Of a DNA stretch of 64,000 nt, positions 44,431 through 52,885 are shown piece after piece (positions within the stretch are counted from its first letter, which is position 1; each line of letters starts with the position of its first letter). Made by a program: the position numbers and the translations under genes. The stretch comes from Leifsonia sp. Leaf264 (GTDB lineage Bacteria; Actinomycetota; Actinomycetes; Actinomycetales; Microbacteriaceae): assembly GCF_001422325.1 (NCBI RefSeq), contig NZ_LMMR01000001.1:497256-561255 (forward strand). The letters are read 5' to 3'. The notes under the pieces were generated by a model, which made no database searches, had not been told where the DNA came from, and was given only the letters and a program-made list of their open reading frames with translations.

Positions 44431-45714
44431 ATGACGGAAACCGAGCGCCCCTTCTCCCTCCGCTCCGTCGCCCTCGCCGCCTACCTGCCGACGTTCCTAT
44501 TCTCGGTGGGTGAAGGCGCCATCATCCCGCTCATCCCGACGGTGGCGAACAACCTCGGCGCCACGCTCGCCGTGGCCGGCCTCATCGCCTCCATGGTGAT
44601 GCTCGGCGAACTCGTGGGCGACATCCCGAGCGGCTGGATCGTGAGTCGCATCGGAGAGCGCACGGCCATGATCGGTGGCGCCGTCCTCGCCATCGCGGCG
44701 ACGATCCTCTGCCTCGTGGCCACGACCCCGTGGATGCTCGGCATCGGGATCTTCCTCATCGGCATCGCCACGGCCGTGTTCGCCCTCGCCAGGCACGCCT
44801 TCATGACCAGCTACGTGCCGCAGCGCTACCGTGCACGAGCGCTGTCGACCCTCGGCGGCATCTTCCGCGCCGGGTGGTTCATCGGCCCACTGCTGTCGGC
44901 AGCACTGCTCCATGTCATCGACGACACCCAGATCGTGTTCTGGGTGTTCATCACGGCGTGCCTCGGCGCCGTCGTGGTCCTGCTCGTGCTCCCCGACCCC
45001 GAGACCATGTTCGGCCGGGCCGAGCGGGTGCCGGTACCCGACGGCGGCTCCCGCACGCCGGGTGAGGAGCTCGCCGCCGAGGAGTCGCACGGTCTCGGCC
45101 GCACCCTGTGGGACAACCGCGCCGTGCTGCTGCGCCTCGGCACCGGCGCCGGCCTGATCGGCGCCCTCCGGGCCAGCCGCACGGTCATCCTGCCGCTGTG
45201 GGCGCTCTCGATCGGCATCTCGGAGCGCGACACCGCCATCATCATCGGCCTCGCCGGTGCCATCGACTTCGCCCTGTTCTATGCCAGCGGACAGATCATG
45301 GATCGCTTCGGCAGGCTCTGGAGCGCCCTGCCGTCGATGATCGGCCTCGGACTCGGCCACCTGGTTCTCGCCTTCACCCACGACCTGCCCACGAACGTGC
45401 AGTGGTTCGTCGGCATCGCGATGTTCCTGTCGCTCGCGAACGGCATCGGAAGCGGCATCCTGATGACCCTCGGAGCCGATCTCGCCCCGCCGGCCAACCC
45501 GGCTCCGTTCCTCGGCGCCTGGCGATTCACTGGCGACCTCGGCGGGGCGGCCGCCCCACTCGCCGTCGCCGGCATCACGGCTGTCGTCTCGATCTCGGCA
45601 GCCGCCGGCGTGATGGGCATGCTCGGGCTGATCGGTGCCGCCGTCCTCGGACGCTACGTGCCGCGCTACGTGCCCCGGCGTCCTCGCGGCGCCGGTGCGG
45701 CCGCGATCGACTAG
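44431..45714 (+). CDS. MFS transporter, 12-helix type
   Basis: A 427-residue transporter with about 12 helices. Near TM2-TM3 is GDIPSGWIVSRIGERTAMIGG, a motif-A variant, and in TM5-region GIFRAGWFIGPLLSAALL (motif C-like). A central loop of about 40 residues (DPETMFGRAERVPVPDGG...) joins the halves. It belongs to the MFS_1 sugar- or drug-exporter type; the substrate cannot be read from the sequence. ATG at 44431 is preferred to 44425, because AGGGTGG lies seven bases before it (or TAGGGT nine bases before, if leaderless). Confidence 0.85.
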   Translation: MTETERPFSLRSVALAAYLPTFLFSVGEGAIIPLIPTVANNLGATLAVAGLIASMVMLGELVGDIPSGWIVSRIGERTAMIGGAVLAIAATILCLVATTPWMLGIGIFLIGIATAVFALARHAFMTSYVPQRYRARALSTLGGIFRAGWFIGPLLSAALLHVIDDTQIVFWVFITACLGAVVVLLVLPDPETMFGRAERVPVPDGGSRTPGEELAAEESHGLGRTLWDNRAVLLRLGTGAGLIGALRASRTVILPLWALSIGISERDTAIIIGLAGAIDFALFYASGQIMDRFGRLWSALPSMIGLGLGHLVLAFTHDLPTNVQWFVGIAMFLSLANGIGSGILMTLGADLAPPANPAPFLGAWRFTGDLGGAAAPLAVAGITAVVSISAAAGVMGMLGLIGAAVLGRYVPRYVPRRPRGAGAAAID

Positions 45715-45765
45715 CAGCCGGTACGGCATCGGAGCCGGCGCGCAGGCCCAGACTCAGAATCAGGT

Positions 45766-46224
45766 TCAGCCGAACACGGACCGGGCCGTCGATGTCACGT
45801 CGAGGCGGATGCCGTCGGGCAGCACCAGCACGAGCACCGGAGGCCGCCACCAGGCCGACAGCGCGACCTCGGCACTGCGACCGTCGGGCGACCCCGCGGA
45901 CTCGAGCCTGATCCCCTCGAGCGACCCGTGCGGCGCCTCGGAGAGATAATCGGCGGCTGCAGCACCGACGTCAGCCGAGTCGAGGGTGACGCGGAGCCCG
46001 GCCTCGGTCGGCGTCACGGCGGTGAGCTCGAACGCCTCGGCACCGGCGAGCGCCGCGCCGTCGGCAAGAGTCAGCAGGCGCTTCCGCTCGATGTACAGGC
46101 TGGTAGCGCCCATCACTCCGAGGATCACGACGACCGCGAGGAACATGAAGAAGATCGCGAGAGGCAGGGTCGAGCCGCCCTCGTCGCGCAGCACCGCTCG
46201 CAGGCGCCCGGCGGGCCGGGTCAT
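45766..46224 (-). CDS. TadG/TadE-like pilus-associated protein with Rv3654c-type layout
   Basis: A 152-residue protein with a short basic leader, the turn DEGGSTLPLAIFF (a TadE/TadG-type processing-like G-S site), one helix (LAIFFMFLAVVVILGVMGATSLYI), then LADGAALAGAEAFEL, the sequence usual for TadG-like and Rv3654c proteins, and a small extracytoplasmic domain. Such proteins belong to the Tad pilus machine as minor pilins or adhesin-like parts. Its ATG overlaps the stop of the upstream gene by four bases. Confidence 0.82.
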   Translation of the reverse strand: MTRPAGRLRAVLRDEGGSTLPLAIFFMFLAVVVILGVMGATSLYIERKRLLTLADGAALAGAEAFELTAVTPTEAGLRVTLDSADVGAAAADYLSEAPHGSLEGIRLESAGSPDGRSAEVALSAWWRPPVLVLVLPDGIRLDVTSTARSVFG

Positions 46225-46718
46225 CCGGCGGCTCCCCAGAACCGCGACACGGTCTGCGTGGCCTGCGCCTCGAGCGGCACGCTGACGACATCGCGAAGCG
46301 CGAGCACGTCGGGCACCAGGGGAAGTGCGACCTGCAGTCGCACCGTGATGGTGACGGAGTTCCCTCGGGAGAGGCATCCGTTGGTCGGATCATCGCAGGC
46401 GATTCCGACGGACGGGACCGCCGTCGCCAGCCCGTAGTCGGCGAGACCGACCGCGAGCGCCCTGTCGACACCGGCGCGGCCCTCGTCCACTGTGGCCGAC
46501 TGCACGTACACGCGGGCCGACTGGCGGGCGACGCCCTCGGCGGCGAGGGACGCCGACTGGATGGCCGACACCGCGAGCACGACATACACGAGGGGCACGA
46601 GCAGGATGAGCCCCACCGTGATGAACTCCAGCGACGCGGACCCCGACTCGTCGGCCAGACGCGCAGCCGACTCAGCCGGCTCAGGGCGCTCGGCGGGCTC
46701 AGCGGGCTCACGGCGCAC
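46221..46718 (-). CDS. TadE-family minor pilin
   Basis: A 165-residue protein. After an N-terminal segment rich in Pro/Glu/Ala repeats (REPAEPAERPEPAESAA) comes SGSASLEFITVGLILLVPLVYVVLAVSAIQSASLAAEGVARQSARVYV, the TadE pattern with the conserved Glu in the processed helix, then a C-terminal domain with two cysteines (CDDPTNGC) that may be linked. The GTG at 46718 overlaps the end of the preceding gene, so it is translated in the same operon. Confidence 0.8.
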   Translation of the reverse strand: MRREPAEPAERPEPAESAARLADESGSASLEFITVGLILLVPLVYVVLAVSAIQSASLAAEGVARQSARVYVQSATVDEGRAGVDRALAVGLADYGLATAVPSVGIACDDPTNGCLSRGNSVTITVRLQVALPLVPDVLALRDVVSVPLEAQATQTVSRFWGAAG

Positions 46719-47130
46719 TCTCGACAGCGGCACGGCCGACCACCTCCATCGCACGGTCCGGGCCGAGCAGGCCGGCGAGTGGCAGCGGCGTCGTGACGTG
46801 CACCTCGGCGCTCGAGAATCCGGCGTAGTTCCCGTAGCTGCCGGTGACGTGCCTGGCGTAGTCGCCACCGAGGGCTGTCGTGATGAGCAGGCGGGTGCGC
46901 TCCTCGCCGTCGGCCAACGTGTTGTCGGCCAGCGCCGCGAATCGGGCGCCCTCCGCCGCGGCGTCGAGCACGGTGTTGCGCACGTGCAGCGCCAACGCCA
47001 GCTGCACGACCGCGAGGGCGAGCGTCGTGAGCAGCACCGATACCAGCGTGAACTCGACGACCGCCGAGCCCCGCTGGTCACGCAGCACCGAGTGCAGCAT
47101 CCGCCCGAACATGGTCGGCCTGGCTGTCAC
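46708..47130 (-). CDS. TadE-family minor pilin
   Basis: A 140-residue protein with a short basic leader, the turn DQRGSAVVEF, and the helix TLVSVLLTTLALAVVQLALALHV, followed by RNTVLDAAAEGARFAAL, typical of TadE-like minor pseudopilins processed by a prepilin peptidase. The rest is a small extracytoplasmic domain. The start may be the GTG at 47130 or an ATG six codons later. It follows the Flp-like gene by eight bases. Confidence 0.82.
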   Translation of the reverse strand: MTARPTMFGRMLHSVLRDQRGSAVVEFTLVSVLLTTLALAVVQLALALHVRNTVLDAAAEGARFAALADNTLADGEERTRLLITTALGGDYARHVTGSYGNYAGFSSAEVHVTTPLPLAGLLGPDRAMEVVGRAAVESAP

Positions 47131-47138
47131 CCGTGCGC

Positions 47139-47339
47139 TCAGAAGTCGGAGACGCGGTCGATCGCGTCCTGGAACACGCCGGTCAGCGCGGGGCCCGCCA
47201 GCGCCCAGATCAGGATGACCAGTCCGGCCGTCATCAATGTGATGAGCACCCAGCCGGGCACGTCGCCACGCTCATCGTCTCGCTCCTGCACCAGTCGCCA
47301 CCGCAGCGCCATGGCTGCACTCAGCATCCGAGTCGTCAT
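47139..47339 (-). CDS. Small Flp-like pilin candidate
   Basis: A 66-residue protein: a basic N-terminal region (MALRWRLVQERDDERGD) followed by one helix VPGWVLITLMTAGLVILIWALAGPALTGVF and the short end QDAIDRVSDF. It occupies the Flp position in the operon and has the expected size, with an acidic-to-hydrophobic G-D-V-P junction, but it lacks the canonical G-x-T-A-x-E-Y prepilin motif, so the name is by position and shape. The ATG at 47339 has GGTGAGG upstream. Confidence 0.7.
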   Translation of the reverse strand: MTTRMLSAAMALRWRLVQERDDERGDVPGWVLITLMTAGLVILIWALAGPALTGVFQDAIDRVSDF

Positions 47340-47366
47340 CGCCTCACCTCTCCTGTCATCAGTCAC

Positions 47367-48299
47367 CTAGAAACCCGCCTGAAGTACGAACAGTCCGGGG
47401 AAGATCGCGATCACCACCGTGAGCGGCAGAATGAGGAACACCAGCGGAATGAGCATCGCGATCTCGTTCCGACCGGCGCGTTCGAGAAGCCTGTTCCTGG
47501 CTTCACCGCGCGCGTCCTGCGCCTGCGCCCGCAGGACGCCGGCCAGCGGAGTTCCCCGTTCGATGGCCGCAGTGATCTGCTCGATCGCACGACTCAGCGG
47601 TGGCATCCGCAGTCCGGTGGAGAGTTCCTCGAGCGCACGAGCGAGCGGGACCCCGGCGCCGACGTGCGAGAGCACCCCGGCGAACTCCCCGGCCAGTTCG
47701 CCCGAGCTCGTCCTGGCCACGCGGCGCAGGGCATCGTGGATGCCCTCACCGGCCGACAGGCTGAGCGTGAGGAACTCGAGGACCGTCGGCAGTTCATCGG
47801 TCATCCGCGAGATCCGTGCCGAGGCCACTCGACGCAGCATCTGGTCGCGCAACGCCGCGCCCGAGAACGCGCCGAGCACCGGCACGACCACGGCGAGCGC
47901 CGGAGGCAGTCGTGTGCCGGAGACGAGGACCACGACGATGCCGACAGCAGTGCCCAACAGGGCCCAGATCACCTGCTCGGCACGGAATCTCTCGACGGAT
48001 GCCGCGGATCCGGCCTGCCGAAGCCGCAGGCCAGCGGTCTCCGGTCCCCCGAACAGGCGCGACAGGAGAGTGGAGAAGGCGCCGATCACCGGGGCGGCAA
48101 GGGTTCCGATCACGGGCAGCGGGTCGACGGTGCGTCGTCGGACGTGCTCGCGCGCGGCCGGCGACACATCCAGGATGTAGGGCGCTATGCGATCGGCGAG
48201 ACGAGGTCGGCGGAGGCTCGGGAGCATGGCCGCCAGCGACCAGAGGCCGAGCCCCAAGGTACAGCCGAAGACGAGGGACAATGCCTGCGGCGCGCTCAT
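47367..48299 (-). CDS. tadC: Tad pilus inner-membrane protein TadC (T2SSF)
   Basis: A 310-residue GspF/T2SSF-domain protein. A first helix pair is followed by a cytosolic helical bundle containing the T2SSF pattern LEFLTLSLSAGEGIHDALRRVA and LARALEELSTGL, and C-terminal helices (IPLVFLILPLTVVIAIFPGLFVL). It forms the platform with TadB under the TadA ATPase. It follows tadB by 90 bases. Confidence 0.88.
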   Translation of the reverse strand: MSAPQALSLVFGCTLGLGLWSLAAMLPSLRRPRLADRIAPYILDVSPAAREHVRRRTVDPLPVIGTLAAPVIGAFSTLLSRLFGGPETAGLRLRQAGSAASVERFRAEQVIWALLGTAVGIVVVLVSGTRLPPALAVVVPVLGAFSGAALRDQMLRRVASARISRMTDELPTVLEFLTLSLSAGEGIHDALRRVARTSSGELAGEFAGVLSHVGAGVPLARALEELSTGLRMPPLSRAIEQITAAIERGTPLAGVLRAQAQDARGEARNRLLERAGRNEIAMLIPLVFLILPLTVVIAIFPGLFVLQAGF

Positions 48300-48389
48300 C
48301 GGCTGCTCCGCCGGCCCACCACCGCATCGACGCCGGTCATTGCGGCATCATGGCCTCCTCCGAGTGCACCACGCCTGACTTATCCACAG

Positions 48390-49265
48390 TCATCGGAACC
48401 AACGCTGTTCCTCGGGCAGGCGCCCGACGCGGATCATGAGCAGGTAGGCGAGCACGGACACGAGGAGTCCCAGCACTATGAGCACGGCTCCGGCCGGGGA
48501 GTTGTAGGCGGCGGCCCCCTCCGGACGGGTGGCCAGCATCAGCAGCACGATCCACGGCGCGACGACGCCGAGTCGGGCCGCATTCACGATCCAAGACTGG
48601 CGGGCCCTCAGTTCGGCCCGCACCACGGCGTCTTCACGCAGGTAGGCGGCCAGGGAGCGCAGCACCTCGCCGAGATCGCCGGCGCCGACCTCGCGGGCCA
48701 TCCGCAGCGTCTCGAGAAGCCTGTCGGCGACCGGGTCGGCGAGGTCCTCCTTCAGCTGATCGATGGAGTGGGAGAAGTTGCCCGTGGCCCGGTATTCCCG
48801 CTCGAACGCTGAGAAGCTCGCCCGGGTTCCGGCCGGCCCGGACTGCGCCAGCGACGCCACGGCGTCGGGCAGCGCGATCCCGGCGCGCACGGCCGACAGC
48901 AGATGATCGACGACGTCGGGCCAGACAGCGCGGTTGGCCACCCGGCGTGCCCGTGCGCGGAGCGTCACGACGAGCGCCGGAGCGCAGAAGCCGACGAGTC
49001 CGGCGGCGATGGACAGTGCGGCGACTCCGACCACGGACTGCAGGAGGCCGGCGGCGGCGAGGCCGGCGAGGACGGAGAGGAGCAGGAGCGCCACCGGCGG
49101 CACTCCGCCCAACCCGGCGAGAGCGAGTCGGGTGCGCATCCGTTGCCCGGCGGTGTCGGACCGGGGAACGCGCTCGGCCGATCGCGGCCACAGCCAGGGC
49201 GACACCACCAGGAGCACGCCGGCACCGGCCACGCAGGCCACGGCGACGGCCTGGGCCGAGATCAT
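48390..49265 (-). CDS. tadB: Tad pilus inner-membrane protein TadB (T2SSF)
   Basis: A 291-residue T2SSF protein. Helices lie at the N-terminus and near residues 60-100; the cytosolic core has [23 protein letters not shown] and [38 protein letters not shown], and two C-terminal helices follow. Its ATG overlaps the tadA stop by four bases. With TadC it makes the inner-membrane platform of the Flp pilus. Confidence 0.88.
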   Translation of the reverse strand: MISAQAVAVACVAGAGVLLVVSPWLWPRSAERVPRSDTAGQRMRTRLALAGLGGVPPVALLLLSVLAGLAAAGLLQSVVGVAALSIAAGLVGFCAPALVVTLRARARRVANRAVWPDVVDHLLSAVRAGIALPDAVASLAQSGPAGTRASFSAFEREYRATGNFSHSIDQLKEDLADPVADRLLETLRMAREVGAGDLGEVLRSLAAYLREDAVVRAELRARQSWIVNAARLGVVAPWIVLLMLATRPEGAAAYNSPAGAVLIVLGLLVSVLAYLLMIRVGRLPEEQRWFR

Positions 49266-50494
49266 GCCGCGTTCCGGGCGAGCACGATGGAGGGATCGAG
49301 GCCCGCCGCTCGGAACTTGGCGAGCTTGAGCGGATGGCCACCCGTCGCCTGCAGGAGACCGTCGCGCACCTGGAACAGCGGACTCGCCTCGACCACCGAT
49401 CCCGACACGGCCCCGCTGAGCGCGACGATCTCGGTCACCCGGCGTGCGCCGGAGCGGTCGATCTCGCACTGCACGACGATGTCGACACACGCCGCGACAG
49501 TGGGAACGACGAAGGCCGCGTCGATGTTGCGCCCGGCCAGCAGCGGCAGGGTGCATAGCTTGGCCAGTGCGTCGCGGGCACTGTTGGCGTGGATGCTGCA
49601 CATGCCGGGCAGTCCGCTGTTCAGGGCAATGAGCAGATCGAGGCTCTCGGCCTCGCGCACCTCGCCGACCACCAGGCGGTCCGGGCGCATCCGCAGGGCC
49701 TCCTTGATGAGACGTCGCAGCGTGATCTCGCCGGTTCCCTCGATGCTCGACTGACGGCACTGCATGGCGACGATGTCGCGGGCGTCGATGTCGAGTTCGA
49801 AGGTCTCCTCCACCGTCACGATGCGCTCGTCGCGCCGGGCACTCGACAGCAGAGCGCCGAGGAGCGTCGTCTTTCCCGCCTGAGTCGGGCCGGAGACGAG
49901 GATGTTCTGGTCGGCCAGAACGCACATCCGGAGGAACTCGGCGGACTGCAGCGACAGGGAGCCCAACTGCACCAGACGTCCGAGGTCGCGGAGGCGACGG
50001 GTGAACTTGCGGATGTTCACGGCCCAGTGCCTCTGCGTGATGTCGGGGATCACAACGTGGAGCCTGGACCCGTCGGGCAACGATGCGTCGACGAACGGGC
50101 TCGACAAGTCGACACGGCGGCCGCTGGACTGCAGCATCCGTTCCACCAGGTCGCGAACGGTGCTCTCGGTCAGCACCGTCGGCGTCAGTTCGGGGACGCC
50201 GTTGCGGGCGACGAAGACCCTCGTCGGCGAGTTGAGCCAGATCTCCTCGATGGTCGGGTCGTCGAGGTAGGGCTGCAGCGGGCCGAACCCGGTGAGCGAC
50301 GCGATGACCTCGCGCGTCGCCTGCTCCTCGTCGGTGATCAGAGGGCCGGCCCCGCCGATCGAGCGCTCGACGTAGTCACGCAGGGCGTCGCGGGCGTAAC
50401 GCTCGGCGAGAGCGGCGTCCGTCGCCAGATCGACGCCGTCGTCGCGCACCCGGGCTCGCACGTGCTCGGTGATGGTGCGAACCGCCTCGGTCAT
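49262..50494 (-). CDS. tadA: Tad pilus assembly ATPase TadA/CpaF
   Basis: A 410-residue secretion ATPase. Walker A is [15 protein letters not shown], the Asp box is [11 protein letters not shown], the Walker B region is [19 protein letters not shown], and the His box is [14 protein letters not shown]. The N-terminal segment ([23 protein letters not shown]) is the CpaF pattern. It powers Flp pilus assembly or secretion. It is the first gene of the seven-gene tad operon; no tadZ or cpaB precedes it in the window. Confidence 0.93.
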   Translation of the reverse strand: MTEAVRTITEHVRARVRDDGVDLATDAALAERYARDALRDYVERSIGGAGPLITDEEQATREVIASLTGFGPLQPYLDDPTIEEIWLNSPTRVFVARNGVPELTPTVLTESTVRDLVERMLQSSGRRVDLSSPFVDASLPDGSRLHVVIPDITQRHWAVNIRKFTRRLRDLGRLVQLGSLSLQSAEFLRMCVLADQNILVSGPTQAGKTTLLGALLSSARRDERIVTVEETFELDIDARDIVAMQCRQSSIEGTGEITLRRLIKEALRMRPDRLVVGEVREAESLDLLIALNSGLPGMCSIHANSARDALAKLCTLPLLAGRNIDAAFVVPTVAACVDIVVQCEIDRSGARRVTEIVALSGAVSGSVVEASPLFQVRDGLLQATGGHPLKLAKFRAAGLDPSIVLARNAA

Positions 50495-50573
50495 CCGTTC
50501 ATCGTGCCGCGGCCGCTCCGGCGGTCGCAGGAACTGTCCACAGGGCGAGGACCTTTACACTGGGACGGCACCA

Positions 50574-50654
50574 GCGGGAGTGGTGGAATTGGCAGACACG
50601 CAGGATTTAGGTTCCTGTGCTTTTAGCGTGTGGGTTCGAGTCCCACCTTCCGCA
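50574..50654 (+). tRNA. tRNA-Leu (anticodon TAG)
   Basis: Acceptor GCGGGAG pairs with CTTCCGC, the D arm is GGTGGAATTGGCAGACAC, the anticodon stem CAGGA/TCCTG encloses loop TTTAGGT (anticodon TAG), there is a class II variable arm, and the T arm is GGGTTCGAGTCCC. The 81-base length suits tRNA-Leu. It reads CUA and wobble CUN codons. A TACACT -10 lies upstream at about 50556. Confidence 0.95.
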
Positions 50655-50775
50655 CTGTGCCTCCACGGGCCCGCAGCGCCCGGCCGCGGCTGCGGTGTCA
50701 GGTGCATCGCTGAGAACTGCGCCACGCCGATGCCCGTTTCGGGGTGAGACACGGAAGCTCGCGTCCGATATTGTC

Positions 50776-50792
50776 TTAGGTATGCCTAACCT
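50776..50792. promoter_or_regulatory. DtxR/IdeR iron box over the heme-oxygenase start
   Basis: TTAGGTATGCCTAACCT is close to the DtxR/IdeR consensus (TTAGGTTAGGCTAACCTAA) and includes the ATG of the gene. A TATTGT -10 lies at 50769-50774, so bound repressor would cover the transcription start and the start codon. Known heme oxygenases of Corynebacterium are iron-repressed by DtxR. Confidence 0.75.
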
Positions 50793-51417
50793 CACTGTCG
50801 ACGCGACGGATGTCGCCGCCATCGTCCGCGAGCGAACGATGGACGCCCACAGGTCCGCCGAGAGCAAGCCGTTCATCACGGCTCTCATGAAGGGCGAGCT
50901 CGATCTCGCCGCCTACACGCGTTACCTCGCCCAGCTGGCGTGGATCTACGAGGCGCTCGAATCCCGCCCGTCGCAGACCGGCGACCCGGCGATCATCGAC
51001 GCTCACAGGCTCGATCGCTTCGCGGCGATGGAGAGCGACCTCGCCGCCCTGGGCACCTCGGCCTGGCGCACCGACCACCCTGCGCTCCCCGCGACGGCGG
51101 CCTACGCCGACGACCTGCGCGCCATCGCGCCCGACGACCTCCCGCGCTACCTGGCACACCATTACACCCGCTACCTCGGAGATCTGTCGGGTGGGCAGGC
51201 CATCGCCCGCCTGGTCGCGCGTCACTACGACGCCTCCCCCGAGCAGTTGAGCTTCTTCAGATTCACCGAGATCGACGACATCGTGCTCTACAAGCGCGCC
51301 TACCGCGAGAACCTCAACGCCCTCGGCTTCGATGCCGCCGAGGTCGACGCATTCGTGAACGAGGCCGACGCCGCCTTCGACTTCAACAGCGCCGTCTTCG
51401 ACGCGCTCGGAGGCTGA
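50782..51417 (+). CDS. hmuO: Heme oxygenase (biliverdin-producing)
   Basis: A 211-residue cytosolic enzyme that opens heme to biliverdin, CO and Fe2+. The proximal His lies in ERTMDAHRSAESKPF, and the distal-helix motif YLGDLSGGQAIARL carries the Asp and Gly residues used for oxygen activation. Length fits the HmuO/HemO group. The ATG is within an iron box and seven bases after TATTGT, so the transcript is leaderless and iron-repressed. No heme importer is adjacent. The following DedA gene starts after four bases. Confidence 0.92.
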   Translation: MPNLTVDATDVAAIVRERTMDAHRSAESKPFITALMKGELDLAAYTRYLAQLAWIYEALESRPSQTGDPAIIDAHRLDRFAAMESDLAALGTSAWRTDHPALPATAAYADDLRAIAPDDLPRYLAHHYTRYLGDLSGGQAIARLVARHYDASPEQLSFFRFTEIDDIVLYKRAYRENLNALGFDAAEVDAFVNEADAAFDFNSAVFDALGG

Positions 51418-51421
51418 GCTC

Positions 51422-52087
51422 GTGCTCCGCACGGCGGCGCTCGACGGCCAGCTCTCCGACCTGCTCGGCCAGGTCGGCGTCGTGGTCTTCTACCTCGTCG
51501 TGTGGGGCCTCGTCTTCGCCGGCACCGCCCTGTTCGTCGGTGTCTTCGTGCCGTTCATCACGGGTGACTCCCTGCTCTTCGCCTCGGGCATCATCGCGGC
51601 CGGGGCATCGGGAATCGACATCTGGGTGCTCGCCATCGGCGTGGGCATCGCCGCCTTCCTCGGCGACCAGGTCGGCTTCCTCCTGGGGCGCAGATACGGG
51701 CGACCGTACCTCGACAGACGGGGTGGGCCTCGGATGCAGCGGGTCATCACCCGCACCGAGCACTTCTACCGCACGTTCGGCTGGTGGTCGGTGGTCATCG
51801 CCCGGTTCATCCCGTGGGGGCGCGTCTTCGTGCCGGTGATCGCCGGCGTGGGACGGATGGGCTACGCCCGCTTCGTCACCGCGAACATCGTCGGCGCGCT
51901 CGCCTGGGGCGTCGGGATCACCGTGATCGGTTACTACGCCGCATCCATCCCCGGCGTGAAGGTCCTGGCCTACGTGATCGCCGGCGTCTTCATCACGGCA
52001 TCCGTCATAGCGGGCATTCGCGCGTGGCGTCTGGAACGCGCCGACCGCGCAGCTTCTGCTCAGGCTGACGTCTCCTCGGCCCAGTAG
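51422..52087 (+). CDS. DedA-family membrane protein
   Basis: A 221-residue member of the DedA/SNARE-associated family. Segments LVFAGTALFVGVFVPFITGDSLLFASG, GDQVGFLLGRRYGRPYLDR and VIARFIPWGRVFVPVIAGVGRMGYARF contain the conserved Glu/Asp-Arg features (here G-D in TM entry, R-F-I-P-x-R). DedA proteins flip undecaprenyl phosphate or other lipids and support proton-gradient homeostasis. It begins with GTG four bases after the heme-oxygenase stop, so they are co-transcribed. A second DedA gene follows. Confidence 0.87.
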   Translation: MLRTAALDGQLSDLLGQVGVVVFYLVVWGLVFAGTALFVGVFVPFITGDSLLFASGIIAAGASGIDIWVLAIGVGIAAFLGDQVGFLLGRRYGRPYLDRRGGPRMQRVITRTEHFYRTFGWWSVVIARFIPWGRVFVPVIAGVGRMGYARFVTANIVGALAWGVGITVIGYYAASIPGVKVLAYVIAGVFITASVIAGIRAWRLERADRAASAQADVSSAQ

Positions 52088-52097
52088 ACTGCGGCGC

Positions 52098-52838
52098 ATG
52101 CACACCGCCCTGATCCCTTGGCTCGACCCCGAGACCATCATCGCCGGCGCAGGCCCTTGGGCCCTCGTGGTGGTGTGCGCGATAGTGTTCGCGGAGACCG
52201 GTCTCCTCGTCGGATTCCTGCTCCCCGGCGACACCCTTCTCGTGATCTCCGGCCTTCTCACGCACACGTCGCTGGTGTTCGGCGTCGACATCTGGTGGGT
52301 CTGCCTGGCCATCGGCTTCGCGGCATTCCTCGGCGGCGAGGTCGGCTACCTGATCGGGCACAAGCTCGGCCCACGGGTCTTCGAGAAGAAGGAATCCGGC
52401 CTGTTCAGCGTCAAGAACGTCGAACGCACGAACGCCTTCTTCACCCGCTTCGGCGCCCTCGCCGTCATCCTGGCCCGCTTCGTGCCGATCGTGCGCACCT
52501 TCGCGCCGGTGGCGGCCGGCGTCGGTCACATGAACTACCGCAGGTACTCGCTCTACAACTTCATCGGCGCCTTCATCTGGGGTGCCGGCCTCACCTACTT
52601 CGGCTACCTGCTGGGCTACATCCCGCCGGTCGCGAACTTCGTGCAGGAGTACATCGACCTCATCCTGCTCGGAGCCGTCGTCATCACATTGATCCCCACC
52701 CTGTGGCACTACGTCCACTCGGCGCGCGAGGCCAAGAGAGCGGCGCAAGCCGGAGAAGACGTGGTGACCGATGCCGACGAGGCCGCCCACCTCGCCCTCG
52801 ATCCCGACGTGTTCGAGCACCGCCCCGACGGCGTCTAG
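52098..52838 (+). CDS. DedA-family membrane protein
   Basis: A 246-residue DedA protein, closer to the classic type: VFAETGLLVGFLLPGDTLLVISG (conserved E and PGDTLL), GGEVGYLIGHKLGPRVFEKKESG, and ILARFVPIVRTFAPVAAGVGHMNYRRY. About five or six helices and an acidic C-terminal tail follow. TAGACT seven bases before the ATG suggests its own leaderless promoter despite the short gap behind the previous DedA gene. Function is probably lipid-carrier transport. Confidence 0.9.
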   Translation: MHTALIPWLDPETIIAGAGPWALVVVCAIVFAETGLLVGFLLPGDTLLVISGLLTHTSLVFGVDIWWVCLAIGFAAFLGGEVGYLIGHKLGPRVFEKKESGLFSVKNVERTNAFFTRFGALAVILARFVPIVRTFAPVAAGVGHMNYRRYSLYNFIGAFIWGAGLTYFGYLLGYIPPVANFVQEYIDLILLGAVVITLIPTLWHYVHSAREAKRAAQAGEDVVTDADEAAHLALDPDVFEHRPDGV

Positions 52839-52885
52839 GCTCCCGCCGCATCGCACGGTCGACGTGCGGCGGCGCGAGGATGCCG

